A stretch of 46,910 nucleotides of DNA. Source: an uncultured Porphyromonadaceae bacterium. GTDB lineage: Bacteria > Bacteroidota > Bacteroidia > Bacteroidales > Muribaculaceae. The notes beneath the pieces are model-generated. The model worked only from the letters and a program-made list of their open reading frames with translations, ran no database searches and was not told the DNA's origin. Made by a program: the position numbers and the translations under genes. Shown here one piece after another: positions 40,609 to 46,910 of the stretch; position 1 is the stretch's first letter, and each line of letters starts with the position of its first letter. The stretch covers positions 1 to 46,910 of the forward strand of contig USMC01000020.1 in assembly GCA_900555715.1 (NCBI GenBank). The letters run 5' to 3'.

Positions 40609-43050
40609 TTAGTAGTTTAACTGAATGTCGTCGATCCACAGCTGGCTGCCGAGATGTGTCCCTTCGTTGTCGTCTTTGTATCTATTATCTTTATTATCAT
40701 TAAGATAACTTGAGTTGTGTGTCGACTGGAAGCGGACGTAGATCTTCGCGCCTTTTGCAACGTCGGGCTTGCCGAAGCCGTCGAAAGTGATTGTGTACTG
40801 CGTGAAATCGCTGCTTGCGTCGAGGCTTGCCTGCTTGACAGGGGAGATGATGTTGTCGTTGGCATCCTTGATCCAGATCTCAACAAAGCCTTTGTCGGCG
40901 GAGTTCCGGGGAGAGTATTTGTACCAGAACGACATCGAAGAGGGGCGCGACGCGAACGCAATTCCGCAGTCGAGATCGTCGGTGTCGATGCTTTTCTCTT
41001 TGTTGGTGTCCGTGCGGTCGGAACCGAGATGTAGCAGTCCGGTACTCAAACGGTTGCAGATGCTACCCCAAGGTACCCAAGTGTTTCCTCTTCCCCAGCC
41101 TACAGTTCCAATCCATGCGCAGTTGCCGCTGTGACCGTTACCTTCTATTCTGGTGCCGGAGTGTTTGTTATAGTTATTGTCGGTTCCTTCTTTTGTTGTC
41201 ATCTTGTTGTTTGTGCCCCAGCCGGCGACTGTTTTTTCGTTGTACTGGCTGCCGTTGCCTCCTTCTTCCATGCCGGAGTTGGGAAGCTGAAGAGCTGCCT
41301 CAGTCGCGGGAAGAACGAATCTGCCGCATGTCTGACCGTCGATGCTTACCCTTACGGTGTAGACTTTGCCCGGTGTGAGACCGCTGAGCTGCAGGCGGGT
41401 AGCGTCGTATTTTGTGGCATTGCCGACTGTGAAGTCGCTCTGTCCTTCCTCGCGGACGAGGACTGTGGCGCCGTCGAGCGTCGGTGCTACGTTGCCCGCT
41501 GTCGGGGTGATTGTCAGGAAAGCGTAGGTGGCGTAGGTGTCGTTTGCATTACCGCTCACTTCGAACGGCGCGGGCTTGAAATAGAATACTTTAGTAGTAT
41601 TGTTGTATTTCATGCGTACCTGCATGGTGCCTTTCATCGATTCCGGAACGGCGAATGTGGCGCGGTAGTGCGTGGTCGAGCGTGACACGGCAGTGACTGT
41701 CGGGCTGATAGCCGCCCATGCGCCGGAAGTGGGATGCAGGTATTCAAATCTGATGTCGTCCACATTACCGTTATAGTCGAATTCGATGACAGCGTCTTCA
41801 CCCGCTGCATAGCTGAGCTTAGCTTCGTTCTCGACGGTGAGGGTAATGGGCTCAAGTTTTATTTTGAGCGTGATCGGCTCGGTGGAACGACCGAGTTTGT
41901 CGGTGACAGTGAGCGTGAAGGTTGTTTCGTTCGCTCCGTCGGCTTTGGCGGTAAGATGTGTGGCGATTTTGCTGAAATCCACAACTGCCATCTCGCCGAG
42001 GTTTTTCCAAAGACCGAGAACCGACAGACCGTTGGACGTGAAGAGCTCCTGCTGTGCTGTTGAGGCGAGCACGAGGTCAAGCTCCGACGGCCATGCGGCA
42101 GGAAGGTTGTCGGATACCGTCGTCATGACGGCGCTCTGTATTCCTCCCATAGCGATGATGTTCATCGAAAGTTTTCCCGTAGAAGTACCTTCGACGACGG
42201 TAGTTGTCTCGCCGGAGATGAATCCGTCGGCTGTTATTTTGGGTGCCGGAGCAGCAAGAAGCTGGTCGGTGATGTCGATGTCGACGGTCTCGACTTTGTC
42301 AACTTCTTCCTGATAGCTTATCGAGAGTCCGGCATCGCCCGCACCGGCTCCTTCGTTCATGTCTACATTGATTGTGTAGCTGTAGCCTGCCTTGACGTCG
42401 AGCTCGGCGGCGGTGATAGTACCTTCCTTGCCGTTGGGCTTGGTGATGCTGAGACTGACTGTCACTTTGCCGGGCTTCACATAAGCCGGACGCGTCTCGT
42501 CCTTAGCGGCGTTGATGCTGTTTCCTGCGGCTGTGGCGTATGTGGCGTTCCAGTCGCTCATATAGTTGCGGAATGCCTCGCTGAAATTCAGCGTTACCAT
42601 TGCCTTTGTCGGTACGGATGTGAAGCCGAATGTTGTGGTCTGTCCGTCGGCGACGTTCACAGTTTCGCTTCCGTAGAAATGGGACTGTTCAAAGCCTTCG
42701 CTGTCTTCGTCGCCATAGAAAGCCTCGACAAAGTAGGTGCCTACACGGAATTCTGTCGTTGCGTCGTAGTCGGCGAGTGTCTCCCATGTCTTCATGAAAG
42801 ACCCGTCTTCGGAAGTGACTCTCAGCGAAAGATCCTGCACGGTGATGGCAGCGGGGTCTGCCGGAGGCAGTGCCTCGCCTTCGGCGCGCGATTCTGTCTT
42901 GCCCGTGAGCTCTATCACATCGTCGTCAAGATCCACATTGGGCGCCAGATAGCCTGCTCCTGAGCCGCCTCTGACGAGCTCGGAATCGCAGGATGCGGCA
43001 AGGAGGCATAATGCCACCACTGAGGCGCCGCTGATGATTGTCTTTTTCAT
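40609..43050 (-). CDS. DUF4493 lipoprotein with PCMD-like C-terminal module
   Basis: The protein has 813 residues with a lipoprotein signal (LCLLAASCDSEL, Cys21); the acidic residue at +3 could act in surface export. Residues about 70-285 are DUF4493 (RVGTYFVEAFYGDEDSEGF). Ig-like segments follow (about 290-500) and an Fn3-like one (about 505-580). The last 230 residues form a jelly-roll-like module with NSGMEEGG, MSFWYKYSPR and the closing LWIDDIQLNY, recalling PCMD but lacking the AAGNLF motif of the others. It is the first gene of the operon. Function is not known beyond likely surface exposure and glycan or matrix binding. Confidence 0.8.
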   Translation of the reverse strand: MKKTIISGASVVALCLLAASCDSELVRGGSGAGYLAPNVDLDDDVIELTGKTESRAEGEALPPADPAAITVQDLSLRVTSEDGSFMKTWETLADYDATTEFRVGTYFVEAFYGDEDSEGFEQSHFYGSETVNVADGQTTTFGFTSVPTKAMVTLNFSEAFRNYMSDWNATYATAAGNSINAAKDETRPAYVKPGKVTVSLSITKPNGKEGTITAAELDVKAGYSYTINVDMNEGAGAGDAGLSISYQEEVDKVETVDIDITDQLLAAPAPKITADGFISGETTTVVEGTSTGKLSMNIIAMGGIQSAVMTTVSDNLPAAWPSELDLVLASTAQQELFTSNGLSVLGLWKNLGEMAVVDFSKIATHLTAKADGANETTFTLTVTDKLGRSTEPITLKIKLEPITLTVENEAKLSYAAGEDAVIEFDYNGNVDDIRFEYLHPTSGAWAAISPTVTAVSRSTTHYRATFAVPESMKGTMQVRMKYNNTTKVFYFKPAPFEVSGNANDTYATYAFLTITPTAGNVAPTLDGATVLVREEGQSDFTVGNATKYDATRLQLSGLTPGKVYTVRVSIDGQTCGRFVLPATEAALQLPNSGMEEGGNGSQYNEKTVAGWGTNNKMTTKEGTDNNYNKHSGTRIEGNGHSGNCAWIGTVGWGRGNTWVPWGSICNRLSTGLLHLGSDRTDTNKEKSIDTDDLDCGIAFASRPSSMSFWYKYSPRNSADKGFVEIWIKDANDNIISPVKQASLDASSDFTQYTITFDGFGKPDVAKGAKIYVRFQSTHNSSYLNDNKDNRYKDDNEGTHLGSQLWIDDIQLNY

Positions 43051-43140
43051 CTTTGTGTGATTGGTTTATGTTATTGTTGTTTATAATTCGTCTAGAACTT
43101 GCGTCTGCACGCAATATGATTTATTTAATAATAAACAAGG

Positions 43141-43148
43141 CAAATTTA
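43141..43148 (-). promoter_or_regulatory. Possible promoter -7 box of the DUF4493 operon
   Basis: TAAATTTG on the minus strand, about 90 bases before the ATG at 43050, is the best -7 match in an AT-rich leader. The -33 element is weak (ATTG at 19 bases). Confidence 0.4.
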
Positions 43149-43276
43149 ATCAAATTTACTGAAATATCAATCTATTATGTGTAATTATTTTGCGTCTTTT
43201 GGCAGTGATATGCCGTTTTGTCCAATATTTTATCCCAATCGGAGAGTCTGCCTCGCGCTATTGGCGGAGCGCATAT

Positions 43277-43314
43277 AAAAAAGAGACATTCCGGATTGGT
43301 TTCCGAAATGTCTC
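43277..43314 (-). terminator. Terminator of efp
   Basis: On the minus strand GAGACATTTCGG pairs with CCGGAATGTCTC (one mismatch) across an 8-base loop, followed by TTTTTT. Confidence 0.9.
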
Positions 43315-43333
43315 CATGACTATGAGAGTTTAC

Positions 43334-43897
43334 TTATTTGACGCGGCTTACATAGGAGCCGTCGCGTGTGTCGACCTCGACTTTGTCGCCGGTGTTGACG
43401 AAGAGGGGTACACGGATTTCGGCACCTGTCTCAAGAGTAGCGGGCTTGAGGGTGTTGGTTGCTGTGTCACCCTTGATGCCGGGCTCGGTGTAGGTCACTT
43501 CGAGAACGACCTTGACGGGCATTTCGGCGTAGAGGACAGTTTCTGTCGATGCGTCGCTGACAACTTCTACGATGTCGCCTTCTTTCATAAAGTCGGAGCC
43601 GGTAACGAGAGCTTTGTTGATAGGAATCTGCTCGAATGTCTCCTGGTTCATGAAAATGTCGTCGCCGCCCTCGGTGTAGAGGAACTGGTAGGGACGGTGT
43701 TCAACGCGTACGTCTTCGAGCTTTTCGCCGATATTGAAGCGGCGTTCGAGAACGCGGCCGTCAACGACGTCTTTGAGCTTTGTGCGCATGAATGTGTTGC
43801 CCTTGCCGGGTTTCACGTGGAGGAATTCCACGCAGAAATACAGACGGCCGTCCATGCGGATACATGTGCCGTTCTTTATGTCTTGTGCGTTAATCAT
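43334..43897 (-). CDS. efp: Elongation factor P
   Basis: The protein has 187 residues in three beta-barrel domains, the normal size. It rescues ribosomes stalled on polyproline. The tip loop KPGKGNTF carries Lys32, equivalent to the modified Lys34 of E. coli EF-P. No epmA/epmB genes are nearby, so its modification, if any, is unknown. It has its own promoter between nagB and itself, and ends at a strong terminator. Confidence 0.97.
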   Translation of the reverse strand: MINAQDIKNGTCIRMDGRLYFCVEFLHVKPGKGNTFMRTKLKDVVDGRVLERRFNIGEKLEDVRVEHRPYQFLYTEGGDDIFMNQETFEQIPINKALVTGSDFMKEGDIVEVVSDASTETVLYAEMPVKVVLEVTYTEPGIKGDTATNTLKPATLETGAEIRVPLFVNTGDKVEVDTRDGSYVSRVK

Positions 43898-43919
43898 ATA
43901 TGTTTTGTGAAAATTTTTG

Positions 43920-43951
43920 CAAAGGTAAGTTTTTTTCCTCGAAATTGCAAA
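43920..43951 (-). promoter_or_regulatory. Promoter of efp
   Basis: On the minus strand TTTG (43948-43951), 20 bases, TACCTTTG (43920-43927). The -33 box starts 3 bases after the nagB stop codon. Confidence 0.75.
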
Positions 43952-43954
43952 AAG

Positions 43955-44767
43955 TTACTTCAGAAGGCTGTCGGGGTTGAGATTGGCTGCTTCGATGTCT
44001 TTGAAGTAGCGGTATGTTCCCACCTTGAGTTCCTCGCATGCTGCATCGTCGGCAACGATGATTGCCTTGGGGTGCATCTGAAGAGCAGAGATGGTCCACA
44101 TCTGCGAAATGCCGCCTTCGACGCCATGCTGGAGCGCGCGGGCTTTATTGTGTCCGTTGACGATGAGCATCACCGAGCGGGCTGCCATGACGGTGCCGAC
44201 GCCGACTGTGAGCGCTGTTTTGGGCACGAGGTCGACGTTGTTGTCGAAGAATCGCGAGTTGGCGATGATGGTGTCCCTGGTGAGTGTCTTCATGCGGGTA
44301 CGCGATGTGAGCGACGACCCCGGTTCGTTGAAAGCGATATGTCCGTCTGGACCAACGCCACCCATGAAGAGGTCGATGCCCCCGTAGGCGTTGATCTTAT
44401 CCTCGAAGCGGCGGCACTCGGCTTCGAAATCGGGAGCGTTGCCGTTGAGGATGTTGACGTTTTCTTCGGGGATGTCTATATGATTGAAGAAGTTGCTCCA
44501 CATGAAGGTATGGTAGCTCTGTTCGTGGTCGCGGGGTATGCCTACATATTCGTCCATGTTGAATGTGACGACATTCTTGAACGATACTTTGCCGGCTTTG
44601 TAGAGCTCGATAAGGTTGCGGTACATTCCCAGAGGCGAGCTGCCGGTGGGGCAGCCCAGTACGAACGGATGTTCTGCTGTGGGGTTGGCGGCGTTGATGC
44701 GCGATGCTACGTAGTTGGCAGCCCAACGTGAAACGTCGGCGTAGTCTTTTTCGATGATAAGACGCAT
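43955..44767 (-). CDS. nagB: Glucosamine-6-phosphate deaminase
   Basis: The protein has 270 residues, close to the 266 of E. coli NagB. It converts glucosamine-6-phosphate to fructose-6-phosphate and ammonia. The active-site residues fall at the same numbers as in E. coli: Asp72 in NMDEYVGI, and Asp141, His143 and Glu148 in GPDGHIAFNEPG. It follows the outer-membrane barrel gene by 18 bp, so the two probably share a transcript, and may serve host or dietary amino-sugar use. Confidence 0.96.
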   Translation of the reverse strand: MRLIIEKDYADVSRWAANYVASRINAANPTAEHPFVLGCPTGSSPLGMYRNLIELYKAGKVSFKNVVTFNMDEYVGIPRDHEQSYHTFMWSNFFNHIDIPEENVNILNGNAPDFEAECRRFEDKINAYGGIDLFMGGVGPDGHIAFNEPGSSLTSRTRMKTLTRDTIIANSRFFDNNVDLVPKTALTVGVGTVMAARSVMLIVNGHNKARALQHGVEGGISQMWTISALQMHPKAIIVADDAACEELKVGTYRYFKDIEAANLNPDSLLK

Positions 44768-44785
44768 ATCTATATTATATATGAG

Positions 44786-45427
44786 TTAGAAAAGCCATGC
44801 GGCTGTGATTGTCCACTGGTTGCTCTTTACGTTGAGGTCGGAAGGATTGATGCCGGCGGGAGTGCCGACGATCTTCATGGCGCGGTTCATGCCCCAGCCA
44901 TAGGAGGCGCCGATCTGCACGTGGTTGAGTATCTGCAGACCAAGACCGAGGTTCCACGAAATGTCTACTTTGCGGTTCTCGATGCCTTCGGCTATGGCGC
45001 GCTTGGAGGCGAGAACGGCAAAGCTCGGACCGGTGAATACGTAGGGAGATACAAATTTACCTACTACCGGCAGCCCGAATTTGTATTTGAGGTTGAGGGG
45101 GATTTCAAGATAGTCGCGGTTGCGGAAATTTTTGTTGCCGAGCACGTTGTTCTCGGCGGCGTCGCCGTTGCCGATTGTGGCACCTACACGGTGTACGTAC
45201 ATAAGCGATACGTCGAGACCGATATTTATGATGGGAACATTGAGCTCTGCCATGACGCCACCGGTGAATCCGGCACGATTTTCGCCGTCGAAGACGCTTT
45301 TGTCGAACTTCATGGATGATACTTCAGTGCCGACTTTTACGCCCCAGCGGAAGATCTGTGCAGAGGCAGGCGCTGCCGACATTACGATTGCGGCGGCTGC
45401 CAGAAGAAAGATTTTTAATGATTTCAT
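44786..45427 (-). CDS. PorT-like outer-membrane beta-barrel protein
   Basis: The protein has 213 residues with a signal peptide (MSAAPASA-Q, about 1-23). The rest is a small barrel starting IFRWGVKVGTEVSSMKF and ending NQWTITAAWLF, of the 'outer membrane beta-barrel domain' group that includes PorT. A conserved Y(L)EIPLNLKYKF strand, common in the family, is present. Function is not known. It is upstream of nagB on the same strand. Confidence 0.8.
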   Translation of the reverse strand: MKSLKIFLLAAAAIVMSAAPASAQIFRWGVKVGTEVSSMKFDKSVFDGENRAGFTGGVMAELNVPIINIGLDVSLMYVHRVGATIGNGDAAENNVLGNKNFRNRDYLEIPLNLKYKFGLPVVGKFVSPYVFTGPSFAVLASKRAIAEGIENRKVDISWNLGLGLQILNHVQIGASYGWGMNRAMKIVGTPAGINPSDLNVKSNQWTITAAWLF

Positions 45428-45445
45428 ATCTGTTTAGATTATTGA

Positions 45446-45459
45446 ATTGATATATCAAT
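45446..45459. promoter_or_regulatory. Palindrome in leader of outer-membrane barrel gene
   Basis: ATTGATATATCAAT is a perfect 14-bp palindrome between the promoter and the ATG at 45427. Its GATATATC core also occurs in the ars promoter. Confidence 0.45.
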
Positions 45460-45475
45460 GGTTATTGTCTGCCGG

Positions 45476-45506
45476 CAAAGTTACGTATTTTTATAGTCTT
45501 ACGCAA
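45476..45506 (-). promoter_or_regulatory. Promoter of outer-membrane barrel-nagB genes
   Basis: On the minus strand TTGC (45503-45506), 19 bases, TAACTTTG (45476-45483). Confidence 0.65.
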
Positions 45507-45618
45507 GAATGGCGGCATCTGGAGGACAAGAGACCTATATGCGGTTGCAAAGTTAGTCCGCTTTTTTTTATATAACAAAATTCAAAGCATGGAAAACGCG
45601 TAAACTCTGTGAAAATGC

Positions 45619-45645
45619 AAAAAAAAGTCGCGCACCATGCGCGAC
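45619..45645 (-). terminator. Terminator of the 45687-46565 lipoprotein gene
   Basis: GTCGCGCA and TGCGCGAC form a perfect 8-bp stem with a 3-base loop, followed on the minus strand by eight T's. Confidence 0.92.
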
Positions 45646-45686
45646 CTTTTGTATATGTGGGGTAGTGTGCCGTTCTTGGCTGTGGG

Positions 45687-46565
45687 TCAGTTGCTTTCGG
45701 GCATGTCGAAATATGTGCCGTGTGCCGTAGAAGAGAACGTTGTTCCTGCGAGCTGAGGCAGCCCCGGCTTGCAGCGGAAGCTTATGTCGAACCCTGTGCT
45801 GTATACGATGCTGCCGGAGAGATTGCTGATGGGGAATCTTTCCTGAGGAGTGTTGTTCATGCTCGGAATGATTTCGTCGATATTGTAGCGGATAATGCCG
45901 GGACGCATGTCGGCAGGGATGGCTTTCAGATCGAAATTCATCCGCGGCATCGTAGAAATGAACTGAGCGTACCCTATTGATATGTCGACGGTGCTCTTTG
46001 CGGGATTATAGACGAATCCGTAGAGCGTGGTCTTGCTCTGGAAGGGCTCGTCGGAGCCGGTGGTGACGGTAGTGCCCCCGAAAATCTGGGCGCATGGGGC
46101 TGAGAAGATGTTGTACTTTCCGTCGAGGATGTAGCTGACGTTTAATGCGGGAGCATATGCGCCGTTCATGACGCGCTGGAGCAGACTGAGGCGGAAATCT
46201 TCAATTGTATGATTAGCAACGGTATTGCCGATTTGCGGAACTACGGATGCTTTCGCGACTTTTATCCATCCTTCTTTGTCGGACTCGCCGGTCATGTCGG
46301 CGAAAGTCATCTGAGCGATTGTCGACCCGTCGGGAAGCTTCATATTATATATAGTGAGGTCGATTGTGCCGCGGGTATAGTTTATCTTGACGATGTAGCG
46401 GACGTCGCCAGTGTTCTCGATTGTTCCGTCAGCGATGTTCTGTGAGGTGACGAAGCAGCCCTGTATGTCCTGACTGATGGTGTATTCTCCGTTGTTGCTG
46501 CTGGTGTCGCAGCTTGTCATTGCAAGACCGAACGCTGCGAAAAGGATAAGGAAGTATTTCTTCAT
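45687..46565 (-). CDS. Lipoprotein of unknown function
   Basis: The protein has 292 residues with a lipoprotein signal (FAAFGLAMTSCDTSSNNG, Cys19). The mature part is strand-rich, with an apparent two-fold pattern: residues about 30-150 and 150-285 both contain an x-F-x-x-T-x-V stretch followed by a DLTIYNMKL- or DISIGYAQF-like strand. That pattern suggests two related beta domains. I do not recognise a named family. It is a single-gene unit with its own promoter and terminator. Confidence 0.72.
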   Translation of the reverse strand: MKKYFLILFAAFGLAMTSCDTSSNNGEYTISQDIQGCFVTSQNIADGTIENTGDVRYIVKINYTRGTIDLTIYNMKLPDGSTIAQMTFADMTGESDKEGWIKVAKASVVPQIGNTVANHTIEDFRLSLLQRVMNGAYAPALNVSYILDGKYNIFSAPCAQIFGGTTVTTGSDEPFQSKTTLYGFVYNPAKSTVDISIGYAQFISTMPRMNFDLKAIPADMRPGIIRYNIDEIIPSMNNTPQERFPISNLSGSIVYSTGFDISFRCKPGLPQLAGTTFSSTAHGTYFDMPESN

Positions 46566-46591
46566 TTATTAATTAAGTGTTTTTGATAGCG

Positions 46592-46622
46592 CAAAGATAG
46601 TACAAATAGATAGGACGGAAAA
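46592..46622 (-). promoter_or_regulatory. Promoter of the 45687-46565 lipoprotein gene
   Basis: On the minus strand TTTT (46619-46622), 19 bases, TATCTTTG (46592-46599). Confidence 0.6.
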
Positions 46623-46658
46623 GTTGTTCTCAGATTTTTATCGAAAAATAAACAAAAA

Positions 46659-46690
46659 TTTGCATGCAATGAATAAAAATGTTACTTTTG
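46659..46690 (+). promoter_or_regulatory. Promoter of candidate small RNA
   Basis: TTTG (46659-46662), 20 bases, TACTTTTG (46683-46690). Confidence 0.75.
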
Positions 46691-46696
46691 CAGAGC

Positions 46697-46805
46697 AAAC
46701 GAAGTTTGTGCCTCAACTAAGGCTTTTATTCTTTTTCAAAAGATATATGTTTTTATAGATTGTAGATTTATTGGAGGGCTCTGTCGTGAGATATGGCCCT
46801 TTTTT
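46697..46805 (+). ncRNA. Candidate structured small RNA, about 109 bases
   Basis: A strong promoter is followed by no open frame, but by hairpins CAAAC-GAA-GTTTG (46696-46708) and GCCT-CAACTA-AGGC (46710-46723). After an AT-rich linker comes a terminator-like hairpin, AGGGC-TCT ... AGA-TATG-GCCCT (46775-46800), leading into a T run. It could be an independent small RNA, or an attenuated leader of the gene at 46894, although that gene has its own promoter. I do not recognise an Rfam family with certainty. Confidence 0.5.
46775..46805 (+). terminator. Terminator of candidate small RNA
   Basis: AGGGC (46775-46779) pairs with GCCCT (46796-46800), with an inner TCT/AGA pairing and a small bulge. 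The run TTTTTT follows. Confidence 0.7.
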
Positions 46806-46844
46806 ATATTCCGACTCAATCTTTCTTAAATACTCACAAATAAT

Positions 46845-46875
46845 TTTGCTAAAGTAAACTTTTTAGTTAACTTTG
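46845..46875 (+). promoter_or_regulatory. Promoter of the right-edge gene
   Basis: TTTG (46845-46848), 19 bases, TAACTTTG (46868-46875), 18 bases before an ATG. Confidence 0.75.
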
Positions 46876-46893
46876 CGGTTGTATTAGAGAAAT

Positions 46894-46910
46894 ATGGCAA
46901 ACCGAACCAT
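46894..46910 (+). CDS. Start of an unidentified gene (cut by window edge)
   Basis: An ATG 18 bases after a good promoter opens a frame reading MANRT before the window ends. Five residues are too few to identify the product. Confidence 0.5.

Noticed and set aside
37126..43050. Interpretation of the DUF4493 operon as Mfa/FimA-type fimbriae
   Set aside because: No fimbrillin-type major subunit, no Arg/Lys cleavage pattern and no Mfa2-like anchor could be seen; the C-terminal jelly-rolls fit binding proteins better.
43190..44731. A 513-codon open frame antisense to efp and nagB
   Set aside because: It runs through two certain genes and a terminator; the translated sequence has no family features.
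1..46910. CRISPR array, transposase or prophage
   Set aside because: No regularly spaced repeats, transposase motifs or phage structural genes are visible in any frame.

Overview
The window comes from a Bacteroidales genome. Supporting signs are the Bacteroidetes-type promoters (TTTG about 19-20 bases before TAnnTTTG) in front of many genes, the fused lpxC-fabZ gene, and families largely confined to this phylum (DUF4493, PCMD, DUF4465, T9SS C-terminal tails, Porin_O_P, PorT-like barrels). Base composition near 50% GC and the mix of families suggest a Muribaculaceae-like gut commensal; this is an inference, not a proven placement.

Left end (1-2343, minus strand): a five-gene organoarsenical/nitroaromatic-type arsenic operon (arsR, arsF-like lipoprotein, arsG-like permease, Cys-rich thioredoxin, ArsP/YraQ-like permease cut by the window edge). 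It lies beside the 3' end of a tRNA-Ser(CGA), with GGGTGTA repeats between them that resemble integrase arm sites. Next come a secreted six-hairpin glycosidase-like protein and, divergently, a cation diffusion facilitator and menA. An AT-richer Eco47II-like restriction-modification pair follows menA (6923-9023).

9220-14112: a tightly packed outer-membrane operon (two paralogous beta-barrels, a PCMD lipoprotein, a Porin_O_P-type porin, then a separate PorT-like barrel). 14103-18969 on the minus strand holds miaA, pepT, an unknown lipoprotein, and an overlapping cysK-cysE pair for cysteine synthesis.

19030-22985: a cobalamin riboswitch with a visible terminator-like hairpin and three mutually competing complementary segments controls a DUF4465 protein with a T9SS tail. 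A second, multidomain T9SS-tailed protein follows from its own promoter. A secreted GH3 glycosidase and a Crp-family regulator come next.

26529-35545: an envelope biogenesis block: lpxD, lpxC-fabZ, lpxA, the RNase P RNA, a DUF695 protein, a two-domain DUF1080 lipoprotein, fabG and lptD. Lipid A, fatty acid and LPS export functions are thus clustered. A MATE exporter converges on lptD.

37126-43050 (minus): a three-gene operon of large DUF4493/PCMD lipoproteins. 43334-45427 carries efp, nagB and an outer-membrane barrel, and 45687-46565 an unknown lipoprotein. The right end holds a candidate small structured RNA with its own promoter and terminator, then the first codons of another gene.

The most attractive leads are the riboswitch-DUF4465-T9SS unit as a possible surface B12-capture system, the two PCMD-containing surface lipoprotein operons, and the arsenic operon beside a tRNA gene. 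No CRISPR array, transposase or phage structural gene was seen.
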